From positions 127,779,292 through 127,843,291 of the forward strand of contig CM041084.1 in the NCBI GenBank assembly GCA_023079485.1: a stretch of 64,000 bases of DNA, in the 5' to 3' direction. Positions 24,221 to 35,311 of this stretch are shown here, one piece after another. The DNA is from Archilochus colubris (Eukaryota > Chordata > Aves > Apodiformes > Trochilidae). The position numbers and the translations under genes were made by a program. Position 1 is the stretch's first letter, and every line of letters begins with the position of its first letter. Below the pieces are notes generated by a model. The model had not been told where the DNA came from. It saw nothing but the letters and a program-made list of their open reading frames with translations, and did no database searches.

Positions 24221-27200
24221 GTATGCAGTAATCTTGCTGTATGTTGAAATGACAATTTCTGAAGTTTGTTTGCACAGCTTCATCTCTTGCCATTTACTGT
24301 CACTCAAGTTATCTTTATTCAATGTGCTTATGGCAGAAACTGATTGCTTGCATGAAAGCATTAGCATTTTCTATTTATTATATCTAACTTTAAAGATATT
24401 AATAATTCAAACCAGAGAGAACACTCTCTGCTGGCGTTTCTTCTCCTCCTTTTTATATCTTGGATACTGATTCTGGATATTGCTCTGAATGTATTCTACT
24501 GTATCAAAACTTTCCCCTACTTTTTTTAGAGAAAATAGCCCGGCAATGCAACAAAAACATTTATTTGGCAAAAACAATCACTAAACTGTAAACTTCATGC
24601 TAGTTAACATAGTGGGATTTGTAATGAATAATTCCTATAGGTCTGAACCAGACTTCTCACCTTCAGATATTTTTGAAAAATATCTGAAATTAGCCATAAA
24701 AATATTTGTATTGAGCCACCTCACCACGTAAAGCAGGCAGTGTGTTCTGTAATTCCTTGCCAGAACATAGAGTTTCATCAGTGGATTCTGTTCACTTTCA
24801 ACAGTTTCAGTTTGCTATTTAACCCCTCCATTGTCTAATCTTGCTCAGTTTTACAAATATTTAAACCCATCAGCCATAGATGATTAACTCTGTCAGCTCT
24901 CTGTGGTTGCGTCACTAATGAGATTTTACCCTGTGGAAAGTTGAAATGTAGTGTAGGCAGAACCCTGGAAATGAATGTACCGATTGTTTTTGTCTGTATT
25001 TACTGTAGTCTTATAGTTTGGCATATTTCAAAACACAAAACTTAAATGATGGGTGAGTAGCCCTGGTGTCTGTTATTTGTAAAACCTGCTGAGCAAGTAA
25101 AAGGTCACAGTTTAAAATTTATTAAAAAATAAATATTTCATTTGCACATTTAATTTTGGAGACTGAATTTCCCATTAGCATTGCTTACTTTAAACCTGTT
25201 ATTTTCCAGTATTATGATTTGAATTGTAAAAAACCCCAAACATTTATTATTCACCATTTTTCCTAGTAGAGATTAGAATCTTATTTTCCTTCCTCAAAAG
25301 CTGTTAATACAGATTTTTCAATAATATTCCCATATTTAAGAACAATCTAATTTTTTTTTAACATAGATACATGAAAAATGATTTAAACCGTCTTCAGCTA
25401 CATTGCAAAAACAGAGAGCATGGCTGTGTAATGGTTTGTTCTCTGGAGTCTATAGAGAGGCATGAAAGGGAGTGTGAATACAGTCAGATACCTTGCTCCA
25501 ATGCTGGTGAGTAACATTCAAAAAAATTTAATCTTTTATATTCAGAAAACATGTGTTTGTCATCTTTCTGTCAACAGAATTGCAGTAGTGGCCATTATTT
25601 TCAAACAAATTCAAAGCTTTAGCATGGTCTACTCTTCACAGCAGTCTTTTTGAACAAAATTTGTTACCTATTTATGGTAATCATGATCATTAGCAGCAAT
25701 TTCTAATCCAAGAAATAAGCAAAATTATTTAGAAGGATGGACTTCAAATTTATGGATATATATAGTACTGTGTTAGTTTTGCTTTCTGTCAAGTTATGAG
25801 TTGGTATTTAAAATCTGATTTGTTCATTTTTATATTTGAATCAGTGTAATAGCACCTACACAATTTACTTCTAAAATGGCTTGTTCCCTGGTGCATGTGC
25901 AGCTGCTCACTCTGTCTCATGGTTTTAACAAAATGTATCTTGAAAATCAGAATTGTTTTAATCTAAATTCTGGTTAATGTTGGTGGGTCCATGTTAGTCT
26001 TTATTTAAAATAAACCTACCCTTCCTGAGGAAGAAATGTACTGCTAAAAAGAAAAATCCTTATAAAATTTCCCAGTTGATTTTATTCAAAATGTCTCTGT
26101 GTTCCTAGACAAAGTTAATTTCTAATTAATGATGCCATATGCAAAAATGACATTATAATTAATTGTAAGAAGATAAAGGTGCTAGCATTGGTCCATCAAA
26201 AGTTTTAATCTCTCAGGAACAGGTGACTCCTGCATATGCTTCAGATTCACCTTTTGTACTTTGTATAGGAAAAGTAGGATTTGTACAGTGACCAAACTTT
26301 AGCTCTGGTGTTCAGGATGTGAAGGCTCTTGACTTTTCCCCAAGAGCATGAGTGTATTTTGGGTTCCTCCAATTACAGATAATTATAGGCACTGGTAAAG
26401 TCCTCCTGGAGGTCTGTCTCTTACAATTTTCTGATATGGTCTGTTGGCAATTTTCATTGCTCCATTGTTGCAGTTTTCTTATATCTAATTTATCTTTAAA
26501 TGAAATGGAAGGAGCTATATTTATCTCAAACAGTGTTTCAAAGATCAAAAATGAAGACTACAAACTTCAAAGCCTAATATGTTAAATGCAGCAATAATTT
26601 ATATATTGTTCATTTTCAGTTCTGTACATTTTACACTACACTTGGGAAGTTTTTATCTTAGGTTTCTGTGGAAATGTTTGTATTTTTGTATTTGTATTTG
26701 TTTGTATTAAATGTTCATTGAGAAGCATTCTTGTTTATGTGGTCTAATATGTTACCTACAAGGCTAACCAGTGTTCAGGAAAACAAGGCTGCATTCCATC
26801 TCACCCACAGTTTTGCTACATGTCCCTGGACCACTTTTCTAAATTTGATACACCGTGTTTTTTTTAAACACATACACATTCTTCTTTAATTCCATTCATT
26901 CCAGTCTCTGGTGAAGGTGCTGGCAAGCTGCTAGAGTCTTAGCTTGGCAGTAGAATTGTCATTACTTAAGTTGCTTTAATTCCAGACCAGTGGCAGAAAG
27001 CTTCACAGAAAATACCAAGTTTTTAACACACATTTTCAGTTAATGGGTAAATACAATAATAAGACTTTTAAAATGCTTCAATAACAAGTGTGTGCAATTG
27101 TTGCAATTCATATTCTAAAGAAATCACTTTTTTTCATTGCTTAAGAGATTAACAGTTGAGGTTAATCTTGAGGTTGCTTGTTGGGTTTTTTTATTATTAA

Positions 27201-29991
27201 CTAAATGTTTTTTTAGTTGTAAATAACTGTCTCACCTTCCTCTTCCCTGTTCAGGCTGCACAGTTCAGGTTGAGCGCCGCAACCTGGACGGTCACCTGGC
27301 AGTGTGTGAATATCGGAGCCTTGAATGCCCCAATGGCTGTGGCACCCTCATCCTCAGTGCAGAAGACACACAGCATAATTGTATTGCAGAGCTGAGAACA
27401 GAGCTAGAGCTAGTTCGGTACGAATCTTCCGTTTCTGTGATGTTTGTGTTAGTCTGGGCCTAAAATTGCTGCATGAAGCACTTCAGATTCTAGTGCTGCA
27501 TTCTCCTATGCGTTAAATAGCCTGCTAATTTCTTGTTAGTACTGGGCCAGAGTATTATTTATGTATCCAGCAGAGGCTTTAAATTCTTATTGGTTTGGGT
27601 TGGGGTTTTTTGCTGTTATTTTTTGTCCAACCTATAGTAATTTCTATAAGACCATTGCTTGCAGCGCAATCTGACTATATCAAATGACAAAATACCTCAC
27701 AGGACCTGGAATGAGGTTGGCAATATCATTTTTTGTTGCCTGACATAGACCCAAAGTCACGTTTCTTCATAATTATGCTTAGTTTAGTTTTTTTCTACAA
27801 ATCCTGACAGTAAAAATCTCTAAGTATTTTGTCTGTTACAGACTGTTAGATTAAACCTCTGATGATCTAATTTTTAATTGTGATTAAAATCCTGGCAGGC
27901 TAATAACAGTTGGTGCTCTTCTTGTTGGCATCTTCTTTTTAATGGTAGATATGGTTTGGAAGCTTTCCCTTTTTATGATGTTCTACTTGGGCTGTTTTTT
28001 TTCTTGTTCTTTCCTGTTTCTGCCTTTCAACATGCTGTCTTAAGTGGTGGTGAATGTTGCAGAGTGAATTCAGGCTCAAATCTGTTTTAATTGCATTGAA
28101 ACATGAGAGATTCTGCTACCTACCTTCTGACTTAAAACACTAATGCAGTAATTTTAACGGTGAATCTGTGAGCAACTAGGTTATAATAATTTACTGTACA
28201 CTGTCATTTAGTGTCCACCATAAAAGTGAAAAGATAACGTGTTTAGCAATCGTGTAGCATTTACACCTTGTATCTTGACTGCCTGTGGTTAGTAATACTG
28301 AGCAAGCACATACTGTATGTAAAAGGTTATAAATTATTTAAAGTAATGAATGTACATGATCTTGAGCTCACAGAATTACTTCAGGAATATGATACACTTG
28401 TCTCCTATATAGGCTGTCTGTGGTCACTTCAGTACCAGTTGGGTACAAAAGGGTATTATTTTATGCTAGATTTAGATAAATTAATAAACAATATTATGCT
28501 TTTAGATCAGTGTCCTGTAGAGTATCATGGGAATTGGATCAGGCTCTTTGGTTGTGAGAAAGCCTCCTGGAATTTGAAAATAATTTTTTTCCATGCTAAC
28601 AAGACCTAACAAGGAGAAATAAACTTTTTAGGTCGGTAATGATATGCAGACTGGAGGAAGCAAAACATGAGATGGAGTCAAGGTTAGAGTCACAGAGAAG
28701 GTATATGGTCCAAAAGGAGGGCATTCTGCAAAATGAAATTGAAGAACTGAAGGTAAATATGATCCTTTTTTTTTTTTCTCTCTCTCTCTTAACAGTCTAT
28801 CTTTTTGCTTTTCTAAGTAGTAATCTCTTGTTTTGCAAGTATAGTCTCATACCAATACAAATTCTGTCAAGCATGGGAAACAGAATAGGTGTTAGTGCAA
28901 CCCTGTGGCTGGGCTTATCAGCTCAGCTGCTGAGAAGCAGATTGAGTGCTGTATTCGTGTGGTTTACTATTTCCAATTAATTTGGAGCTAACCTGGATAC
29001 CCTTGTACCAGGGCTGCATTGTTCTGTGTGCAAATAATGTGTTGGCAGGTCAGCCTGGAACTCATTTTTGGGATCTCAACATAGGGTATACATCTCAGAT
29101 TGGACGTGGTTAATTATCCAGCTCCTTTTTAGTGCTGTCCAAAGTGGCTTAATCCAGCACTGACACAGAGCCTTAGTGCTGACAGTGGTACTTTTACTCT
29201 GGTTCAGCTGTGGTTCAAAGGTTGGAAAGTAGCATGGTAAACTAAGTCAAGTAATGAGCAAGGCCAGCTAATGCTTTCATTCAGCCAGTTCTTCTTATAT
29301 CACAGAGTAATGATTTTTAGAGCCCAAAGCAACAGAGGTACTTTATAGTCTACTTTTTTATTTTTAGTGGAGTTGATGTTAAATCCTTGAGGAATATATC
29401 TGAACAGAACCAAAAGCTTATTTTGGTTGGGGTCTTGAAATAAAAAAACTAAGAAGTGACTGGATTAAGTCACTCTTTATACTTTGAGAAACTTTTTCAC
29501 TTTTAGGAAAGCTGTCTCAGAATCTATGAAACAAAACATCTATGTAGGTGAATCCTGGATTGTGTCTTAAACTGTTTAAATTTGTTCTGCTATGAGAAAG
29601 TGATTTCTGTGTTAGTTATTCTTTATAATCCATCACCCTATATGCATGGCTAATTCAACTTCATACCACCTTCTTTAGCAAGCTGTTAGTTTCTTGCAGT
29701 AAATTTGTATTTGCTTTTCAGAGTCAGATGTCACGAGTGATGTCGGATGTGTGCTCTCTGATGGCTGCAGAGAGGCAGCACCGCCAGGAGCTGGAGCAGG
29801 CAGAGCTGGAAAAACAGGAATTAATGGAGCTGCTGAGGGGGCTGCAGAAGGATTGTAGACTAACTGCTACAGGAGGAAGCAAGAAATCAACAAAGTTATG
29901 CCGTTTAGCACGACAGGAGAGTGAAAAACGAAAACTCAGGGATGCTGCAGCTATCTTTACAGAAGTAAGCTCAGAAGGCATTTTCTTCTAA
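24015..29991 (+). CDS. RING / TRAF-type zinc-finger / coiled-coil protein, probable E3 ubiquitin ligase (NRDP1- and PDZRN-like)
   Basis: Five coding exons give 299 residues. Residues 18-55 form a RING finger with ligands C18, C21, C33, H35, C38, C41, C52 and D55; the final Asp is the C3HC3D variant seen in NRDP1 (RNF41). Three TRAF-type zinc fingers follow: C82/C89/H101/C105, C112/C117/H129/C133 and C140/C144/H156/C158. Residues about 163-250 are charged and heptad-like, a likely coiled coil. The opening MGYDIERF resembles NRDP1 and PDZRN3, but there is no PDZ domain, and the NRDP1 C-terminal substrate domain is not evident. The expected role is RING-dependent ubiquitin transfer with coiled-coil dimerisation; substrate unknown. 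The start ATG has A at -3 and G at +4. It is head to head with RAD54B and convergent with VIRMA. I do not recall a mammalian gene in this position, so no symbol is given. Confidence 0.85.
25367..25506 (+). CDS. RING gene coding exon 2 (first zinc finger, residues 69-116)
   Basis: 140 nt, acceptor TTTAACATAG, donor GCTG|GTGAGT. It keeps frame with both neighbours and encodes zinc ligands C82 to C112. Confidence 0.92.
27255..27417 (+). CDS. RING gene coding exon 3 (zinc fingers 2 and 3, residues 116-170)
   Basis: 163 nt, acceptor CTGTTCAG, donor GTTCG|GTACGA. Encodes ligands C117 to C158. Confidence 0.92.
28632..28752 (+). CDS. RING gene coding exon 4 (coiled coil, residues 170-210)
   Basis: 121 nt, acceptor CTTTTTAG, donor CTGAAG|GTAAAT. 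It encodes the charged helix RLEEAKHEMESRLESQRR and ends in phase 0. Confidence 0.88.
29722..29991 (+). CDS. RING gene coding exon 5 (coiled coil and C-terminus, residues 211-299)
   Basis: Acceptor TTGCTTTTCAG at 29711-29721. Read through, it ends SSEGIFF-stop at 29989-29991. A plausible donor, ACAGAA|GTAAGC, lies inside it at 29965, so the last nine residues may instead be intron (see the candidate exon at 32946). Residues 211-290 are strongly helical and charged. Confidence 0.78.
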   Translation, partial: SQMSRVMSDVCSLMAAERQHRQELEQAELEKQELMELLRGLQKDCRLTATGGSKKSTKLCRLARQESEKRKLRDAAAIFTEVSSEGIFF

Positions 29992-32900
29992 TTGATGTGA
30001 CCATCTGGCAAACTTCCCTACTTTCTATGAATAGTAAAGTGTGTATCTTTTCTGATTTATTTGCTTTCTTTAAAAATCTAGTTTACTACTTTATTTCCTG
30101 TGAACAACAGGAGAATTTTTCTCTTAGGGAACACTGGGCATTAAAACCAATAATTGGCAAACACCTTTTTAGCTAATGTTTATATCAAAAAGGGGAAGGA
30201 GACTTGATCTCTTATTTCTTCAGTGCATCATTTACAGGAGCCTTTCAAGCCTGAAAGCTAGAACCTTTTTAAGTCAAATATACTTAAGATTGTTTCCTTT
30301 CTGGTCCATTATCGTCCTTTTAAGTCTAGTTGTGTCTACTTGAAGTCTACTTGAAACAGAAAGCAAATGTGATCATCGGTAATGACATTTGGGATGTTCT
30401 TAATTTTGGAAAAAGTCAGTAACAGGATTAGTAAGTTAGTAATAGAAATCAATAGAGCCTTTTTTACTTGCAGTCTGTAGAAGGTCTGTTTCAAAGGTGG
30501 AAAGAAAGTACTTTAAATTGTAATTGTAATTCTACTGCTAGGTAGCAGCTTCAGGTGCGGTTGACTTTTCTTTGAGACCTCTAATTCTCCAGGCTGAAAC
30601 ACAATTAAGAGACCAATACTGAAGCCCAAGGTAATAGAAGAAACTAAAACCTTTGAAAAAGATGCATGAGTAACACAGAGTTGGTGAGAGGGGACCTGCA
30701 TTTTTAAAAAAAATTTGAAGCTCTTGTATGTGGAGGTATCAACCATTTCTGCAAGGTTCTTCAAGACTAAGGCCAGCCCATTTGATGTTTAAAGAATATA
30801 TAAACACTTCAAGTATCCTTAATTTTCTACTGGCAGGCTTTAGGCTACTTGAACATTAGGGTCCACAACAGACAAATATTTGCACAATCGTTTGGACTTT
30901 AACACCTGTATTAGTACTGAAGTCTGCAACTGTGTTAGAGCTGGGATTTTTTTTAACACACCCACAGATACTGAATCAAGAGGGCATTTATCAGTAAGAA
31001 CTGCATGAGAAATTTGTACAGTTAAAGGACTTTTCCCTAAACTTCTCCTAGAACCTGTTCATGTTGTGTTCAGTGCTGTAATTAAGCCATATCCTGTCGT
31101 GTATTGCAGCTCTCCAGTGGAGTAGCTATGGAAGAACCTGTCCTCCTGTTTACTGAATGTGCTAAATCAGTTTTGTATGTTCAGGAAAATGTGTCCAGGT
31201 GCAATAAGCTACTTTTATAGTTTAGAAAACAAATATGTTACTGTGCATGCCTTGCTGTCACTCAGAGCAATGCTTTTGTAGCTAACAATGTAATCAAAGA
31301 GAGAGGCAGCAACCTTCTTTAGCACATACACTACATTATGAATACATTTGATCAGAGCGGTCATAATTTCAGTCATTAATACATCCTTCTAACTTAATGT
31401 TTCTTTAGTACCACTGGAGCAGTTGTGCACACATTCAGGTCTTGTGCATTTAAAACCTGACAGAAATAACTCTTCTGTAAGTTTCTGATTGTTTGTTTGT
31501 TTTCTGAAAGAAAACATTCATAGAAGAGAATGTCCAAATATTTACTTTTATAACTAAAATATGGTTTTAGTTCTTATATTCTAGATTACATTACAGTCAT
31601 TGACAGCATTTGGGTCACTGTAGCAGTCTCACCAACTCATGACATAGCACATCTCTTAAGCAGCCATATTTAACAATCTGAGACAGTAAAGCAGTAGCTA
31701 TAATTTGGGAAGACCTTCATTCACACTAAACATCCAGTGGCCAATTTACATACATTAGTGTGCATATTAAATCTGTAGGTAGAAAGTAAGAATGCTTTTA
31801 CTATCTTGTGTTCTAAGTAACTAAGCTGTTAGTGGCTGTGGTCTGTGTGACTTTTTTCAGTGTTCACACTGATTTTGAAGCTTCTTGGAAAAACTAGATT
31901 GGAATAAATATATTTTCAGGGTATGCTTTTCTTTGTGCCCTAACTGTGTGGTTCTGTGACTATATCTACTTTGCTTAATGTGCAAAAAGAAAATTCCTGT
32001 AAAATTCTATAGAACTTAGATGAACTGGATCATTTCCAAGTTGGAGGGCAGTAGTGAGAACATAATCTTGTCTGCTCTGATCACAGAAAAAAGCAAGTTA
32101 TTAGCTGTGTGCTTTATCTTTAACAGAATCTCTGAATTTGCTTGGTTTAGGAATTTCACCCACTTATTGATTACTAAATTCCTTCGAGTACAGGAAATAG
32201 GGTTTATTTAGTGTTTGCCCTGCTGTCTCTCCCCTAAGCAACAGACATGAAACTGTATAAGAAAACACTTCCTAGGTGGTGAGGAAGGACTTTCTGCTGC
32301 ACAATGGTTGTAGCTTCTACTTGCCAGTTTTAGAGCCTTGACTCCCAGTGCTGAAACGTTGCAACACTTGGGCCCACCTGCTGCTGAAATCGCCTTTCAG
32401 CTCAGTTTTCCTTTAGCAGCAAAGAGGCACTTACAGAGATCTTAAATGGGCACATACTAACTAATGGCATCAGATCCCTCCCATTACTGTAACCTTAATC
32501 CCCTTCTTCAGTGTTGATAACTGTTCTGCACCTCAGATTGTCCTCTGCTAGTGCACCACTCACAAGGTGACATATACTCAAGTATGGTCATTTTAGCTCT
32601 CTTAAAATTAACCAGGCTGAAATGAAATAGCCCATTATGTTAGTGTTTCATCCAGGTTTAGCTTTTCCAGCCTTATGTATTACACATCTCTTAATAACAG
32701 CCAGAAGAAGCAAGGATTTTTTTCTTTCAATGATCTGTTAATCTGCTTTATATAAACGTGGGATCCAAATATTGTAGTAGACTTGGTGTCAGAGAAAACA
32801 TTTACTTGGAAATGCTACTTCTCTTGTCAGAATGATATCATAGGATTTTATGAGAGATAAATATATAGGATATAGGAGGGTCTCAGCACCAAATTACTGG

Positions 32901-33860
32901 TATCAGTATTCTCATATTAAATCACACTTTTCCATTTCTTTACAGGTAGACCTGTGCTGAAGGTGAGTTGAACTGTTACTCCAGTGGACTGGTAACCATG
33001 CAAGCAGTTATTGTGTTTTTGCTGTTTCTAATAGCACTTTGCAGCTCAAAAAAGGAATAGTAAAGACTGTGGAGCAGGGAGAGTGGAGAAAAAAAGTGCA
33101 GTCCAGTTGTCTAGCTTAGCAGTGTAAACTGCTTACATTAACTTAACATTAGTATTAAAAGATTAAATATTTAGCCACAAGTAAGTGGGTATGAAATCCA
33201 ATAGTACCAAACCTGGGAGAGGCTCAAACAAAACTCAAGAGAGAGGAGGCTGTTTAGTAAAATATGTGAGACTACAAGGTATTACAGAGTTGAGCAAATC
33301 CTTATCTTGCATTAAACTGAGTGAAAAAGAGTAACTAAGGGTAAGACTCAGGCACCTGAATCAGGTGCAGGAGGGTCAAGGGAGAACTTTTTTAGACTTC
33401 CTAACTAAGATGGTAGTTTTTAATTGGTACAATTCTAGTATTAGATTAAGTCTCATATATTACTTTAAAAGCACATATAAGCAACAATTTCTTGTCAGCA
33501 CAGAAGGAAATCACATAGTCAAGTGAAATACCTAATATAGTGAAGTATTTTCACAAGTCCAAGGTGATTTTATCTCAAATGTTCTTAGGTACTTGTAAGA
33601 AGCTTAATGGATTTATACATCAAACAGGTAGCAAACAGTTCCAAAGAGATACAGAAATGGGTAGCCTTGCAAATCAGATTTTCCATGTTCTGTCTTCTTG
33701 GATGTGTCTAGCATGGTGCTTTCCTATAGCCCTTTACTTAGGGGTGCTGGGTGGCAATTATGAGTGAAGTGGCTTTGTACAGCAGTATGCTGAGCATCAA
33801 AACACTCCATGAGTTTTTTCATAACTGTATTACTCACAAACTTCTGGATTAATTCAGTGA
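29992..33860. other. Region downstream of the RING gene, no gene recognised
   Basis: AT-rich, with no conserved frame on either strand. It may hold the RING gene's 3' UTR. AATAAA occurs at about 31904, and the candidate micro-exon is at 32946. Nothing else is supported. Confidence 0.5.
32946..32962 (+). other. Candidate alternative micro-exon of the RING gene
   Basis: A good pyrimidine tract ends TTTCTTTACAG. The next 17 nt (GTAGACCTGTGCTGAAG) are followed by the donor GTGAGTTG. Joined to the exon-5 donor at 29964|29965 it would read VDLC-stop, giving a 295-residue protein. No transcript evidence is available. Confidence 0.3.
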
Positions 33861-34131
33861 ATGAGCAGGTTGTTAAATGAACAAGTGAGAAAACCGAGGA
33901 ATGGGAACCTATCCCAATGGAGAAACCATCTCACAGATGTGCTGCATGTTCTTAACATAAGGCCCACTGTGGAGATGGAAACCCCCTTAATGTGTATGCC
34001 TACACCTGATCTTCAAATAACACCTTTGACAGTAAAGGAGACCTTAACTTACAGGGAAATTGTCCCAGGTGCCCTGGCCCCTTATTGGGCCACTCTAAGA
34101 GGCTGCAGGGCTAGATCCCCATGGATTAAAA

Positions 34132-34395
34132 TTGACGAAAGTAAACCTGAATCAGATAAGGATTATAGGTACCAGTATAGGAGTTCAGACTCCTACCAGA
34201 CCTTTTGGATTAGTAACAGCTCACTCAAGCCTAGCTCTGGAAGGTGTTCATGTTATGGGAGGAGTAATTGATGCAGACTGTCAAGGTGAAATTAAAGTAA
34301 TTCTGTTAAATAATGGTGAGCAAGATTTGACTGTCCAGCTCCATGACCGAGTAGCACAATTGTTGATACTACCAGTTTTGCAAGCAGCAGTACAG
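34132..34395 (+). pseudogene. Retroviral dUTPase-like fragment
   Basis: Contains the dUTPase landmarks [13 protein letters not shown] (the RSS/HSS phosphate-binding motif), [14 protein letters not shown] (the uracil-specificity motif with its GVID core) and [11 protein letters not shown]. It is about 88 codons, lacks the glycine-rich C-terminal motif, and lies in a different frame from the upstream integrase-like part. Viral origin is inferred from the flanking pol sequence. Confidence 0.72.
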
Positions 34396-34399
34396 AAGG

Positions 34400-34815
34400 G
34401 GATCATAGAATTGGCTGGGTTGGAAGGGACCTCAGAGGTCATCGAGTCCAACCCTTGAACCACCGTTGCAGTTACCAGACCATGGCACTGAGTGCCACAT
34501 CCAGTCTCTTTTTAAATATCTCCAGGGATGGAGAATCCACTACTTCCCTGGGCAGCCCATTCCAATGCCTGATGACTCTCTCCGTAAAGAAATTCTTTCT
34601 AATATCCAACCTAAACTTCCCGTGGCACAACTTAAGACCATGCCCTCTTGTCTTGTTGAAAGTCGTCTGGCAAAAGAGACCAACCCCCACCTGTCTACAC
34701 CCTCCTTTCAGGTAGTTGTAGAGAGTGATGAGGTCTCCCCTGAGCCTCCTCTTCTCCAGGCTCAACAGCCCCAGCTCCCTCAGCCTCTCCTCATAGGGTC
34801 TGTGCTTGAGGATCC
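34400..34815 (-). mobile_element. CR1 LINE 3' fragment nested in the ERV
   Basis: Plus-strand text begins GGATCATAGAATTGGCTGGG then TTGGAAGGGACCTCAGAGGTC and ends near CCTCTCCTCATAGGGTCTGT. It is a well-preserved minus-oriented CR1. The ERV pol-like frame resumes on its right side, so the CR1 is the younger insertion. Confidence 0.92.
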
Positions 34816-35167
34816 ACCCCCAGTCACCACAGTCTGTGGAAGTAAGGAGTTCAGATCAACAGATGTTAACAGTGGAGCCAAAGTCTGGGTCCAAAGGCCA
34901 GGTGGCCCCCCTGAACCACCTGAAGTGATAGCCATGGGGAAAGACAACACCATTCTGATTAGGAAACCTGGGCAAGAAAAATGGGAATATGTCTCTGCAA
35001 CAAACTGTTACTTGCAAGAGTAATTAAGTGACATAGACTTTTGTCTTACAGGTTCTGCATGACTGAATCTACCTGTCTGGCATAATGGCCCATTTGGGAA
35101 GGAATACTATCCACATCACCTGATAGAAGGACCAGATTGTTGTGAAGATACAAAAGATCCAAGGATA

Positions 35168-35311
35168 ATGAGACTATTGTTGGTACTACTAATTATATGC
35201 TATCATGGTCATCCAATAGCAAATTTGGAAAACAGATTTTTATCCCTTGGAGAAACTGCAGCCAATTCATTGAATGTCAGTAACTGTTGGGCCTGTGGGA
35301 GCCCAGATTAG
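35168..35311 (+). pseudogene. env-like N-terminal fragment of the ERV
   Basis: A 47-codon frame with a hydrophobic, signal-peptide-like start (MRLLLVLLIIC), then NVSNCWACG just before a stop. The NCWxC pattern resembles surface-glycoprotein sequences of gammaretrovirus-like envelopes. It lies directly after the pol remnant. Short, so tentative. Confidence 0.4.

Larger units (their letters stand above)
33861..35311 (+). mobile_element. Broken ERV-L-like endogenous retrovirus (integrase end, dUTPase, env-like piece), split by a CR1
   Basis: Order along the plus strand: a piece resembling the end of retroviral integrase (33861 to about 34130), a dUTPase-like domain in another frame (about 34132-34395), a CR1 insertion, a further pol-like piece (about 34830-35023, containing GAKVWVQRPGGPP), then a short env-like frame. 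dUTPase 3' of integrase is the arrangement of class III (ERV-L) elements; betaretroviruses carry it in pro. At least one frameshift and the CR1 destroy the frame. No gag or reverse transcriptase is seen, so only the 3' part remains. It cannot make a functional product. Confidence 0.7.

Noticed and set aside
24006..24470. RING exon as a stand-alone 154-residue protein starting at GTG 24006
   Set aside because: The frame runs through the donor at 24221 into intron; the ATG at 24015 starts the conserved MGYD opening, and four further exons complete the zinc fingers.
24015..29991. Naming the RING gene RNF41, RNF151 or PDZRN3
   Set aside because: The RING and zinc-finger pattern is shared, but there is no PDZ domain, the C-terminus differs from NRDP1, and these genes lie elsewhere in vertebrate genomes.
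34132..34395. dUTPase fragment as a host DUT gene or processed copy
   Set aside because: It is flanked directly by integrase-like and other pol-like sequence, which points to a retroviral source.
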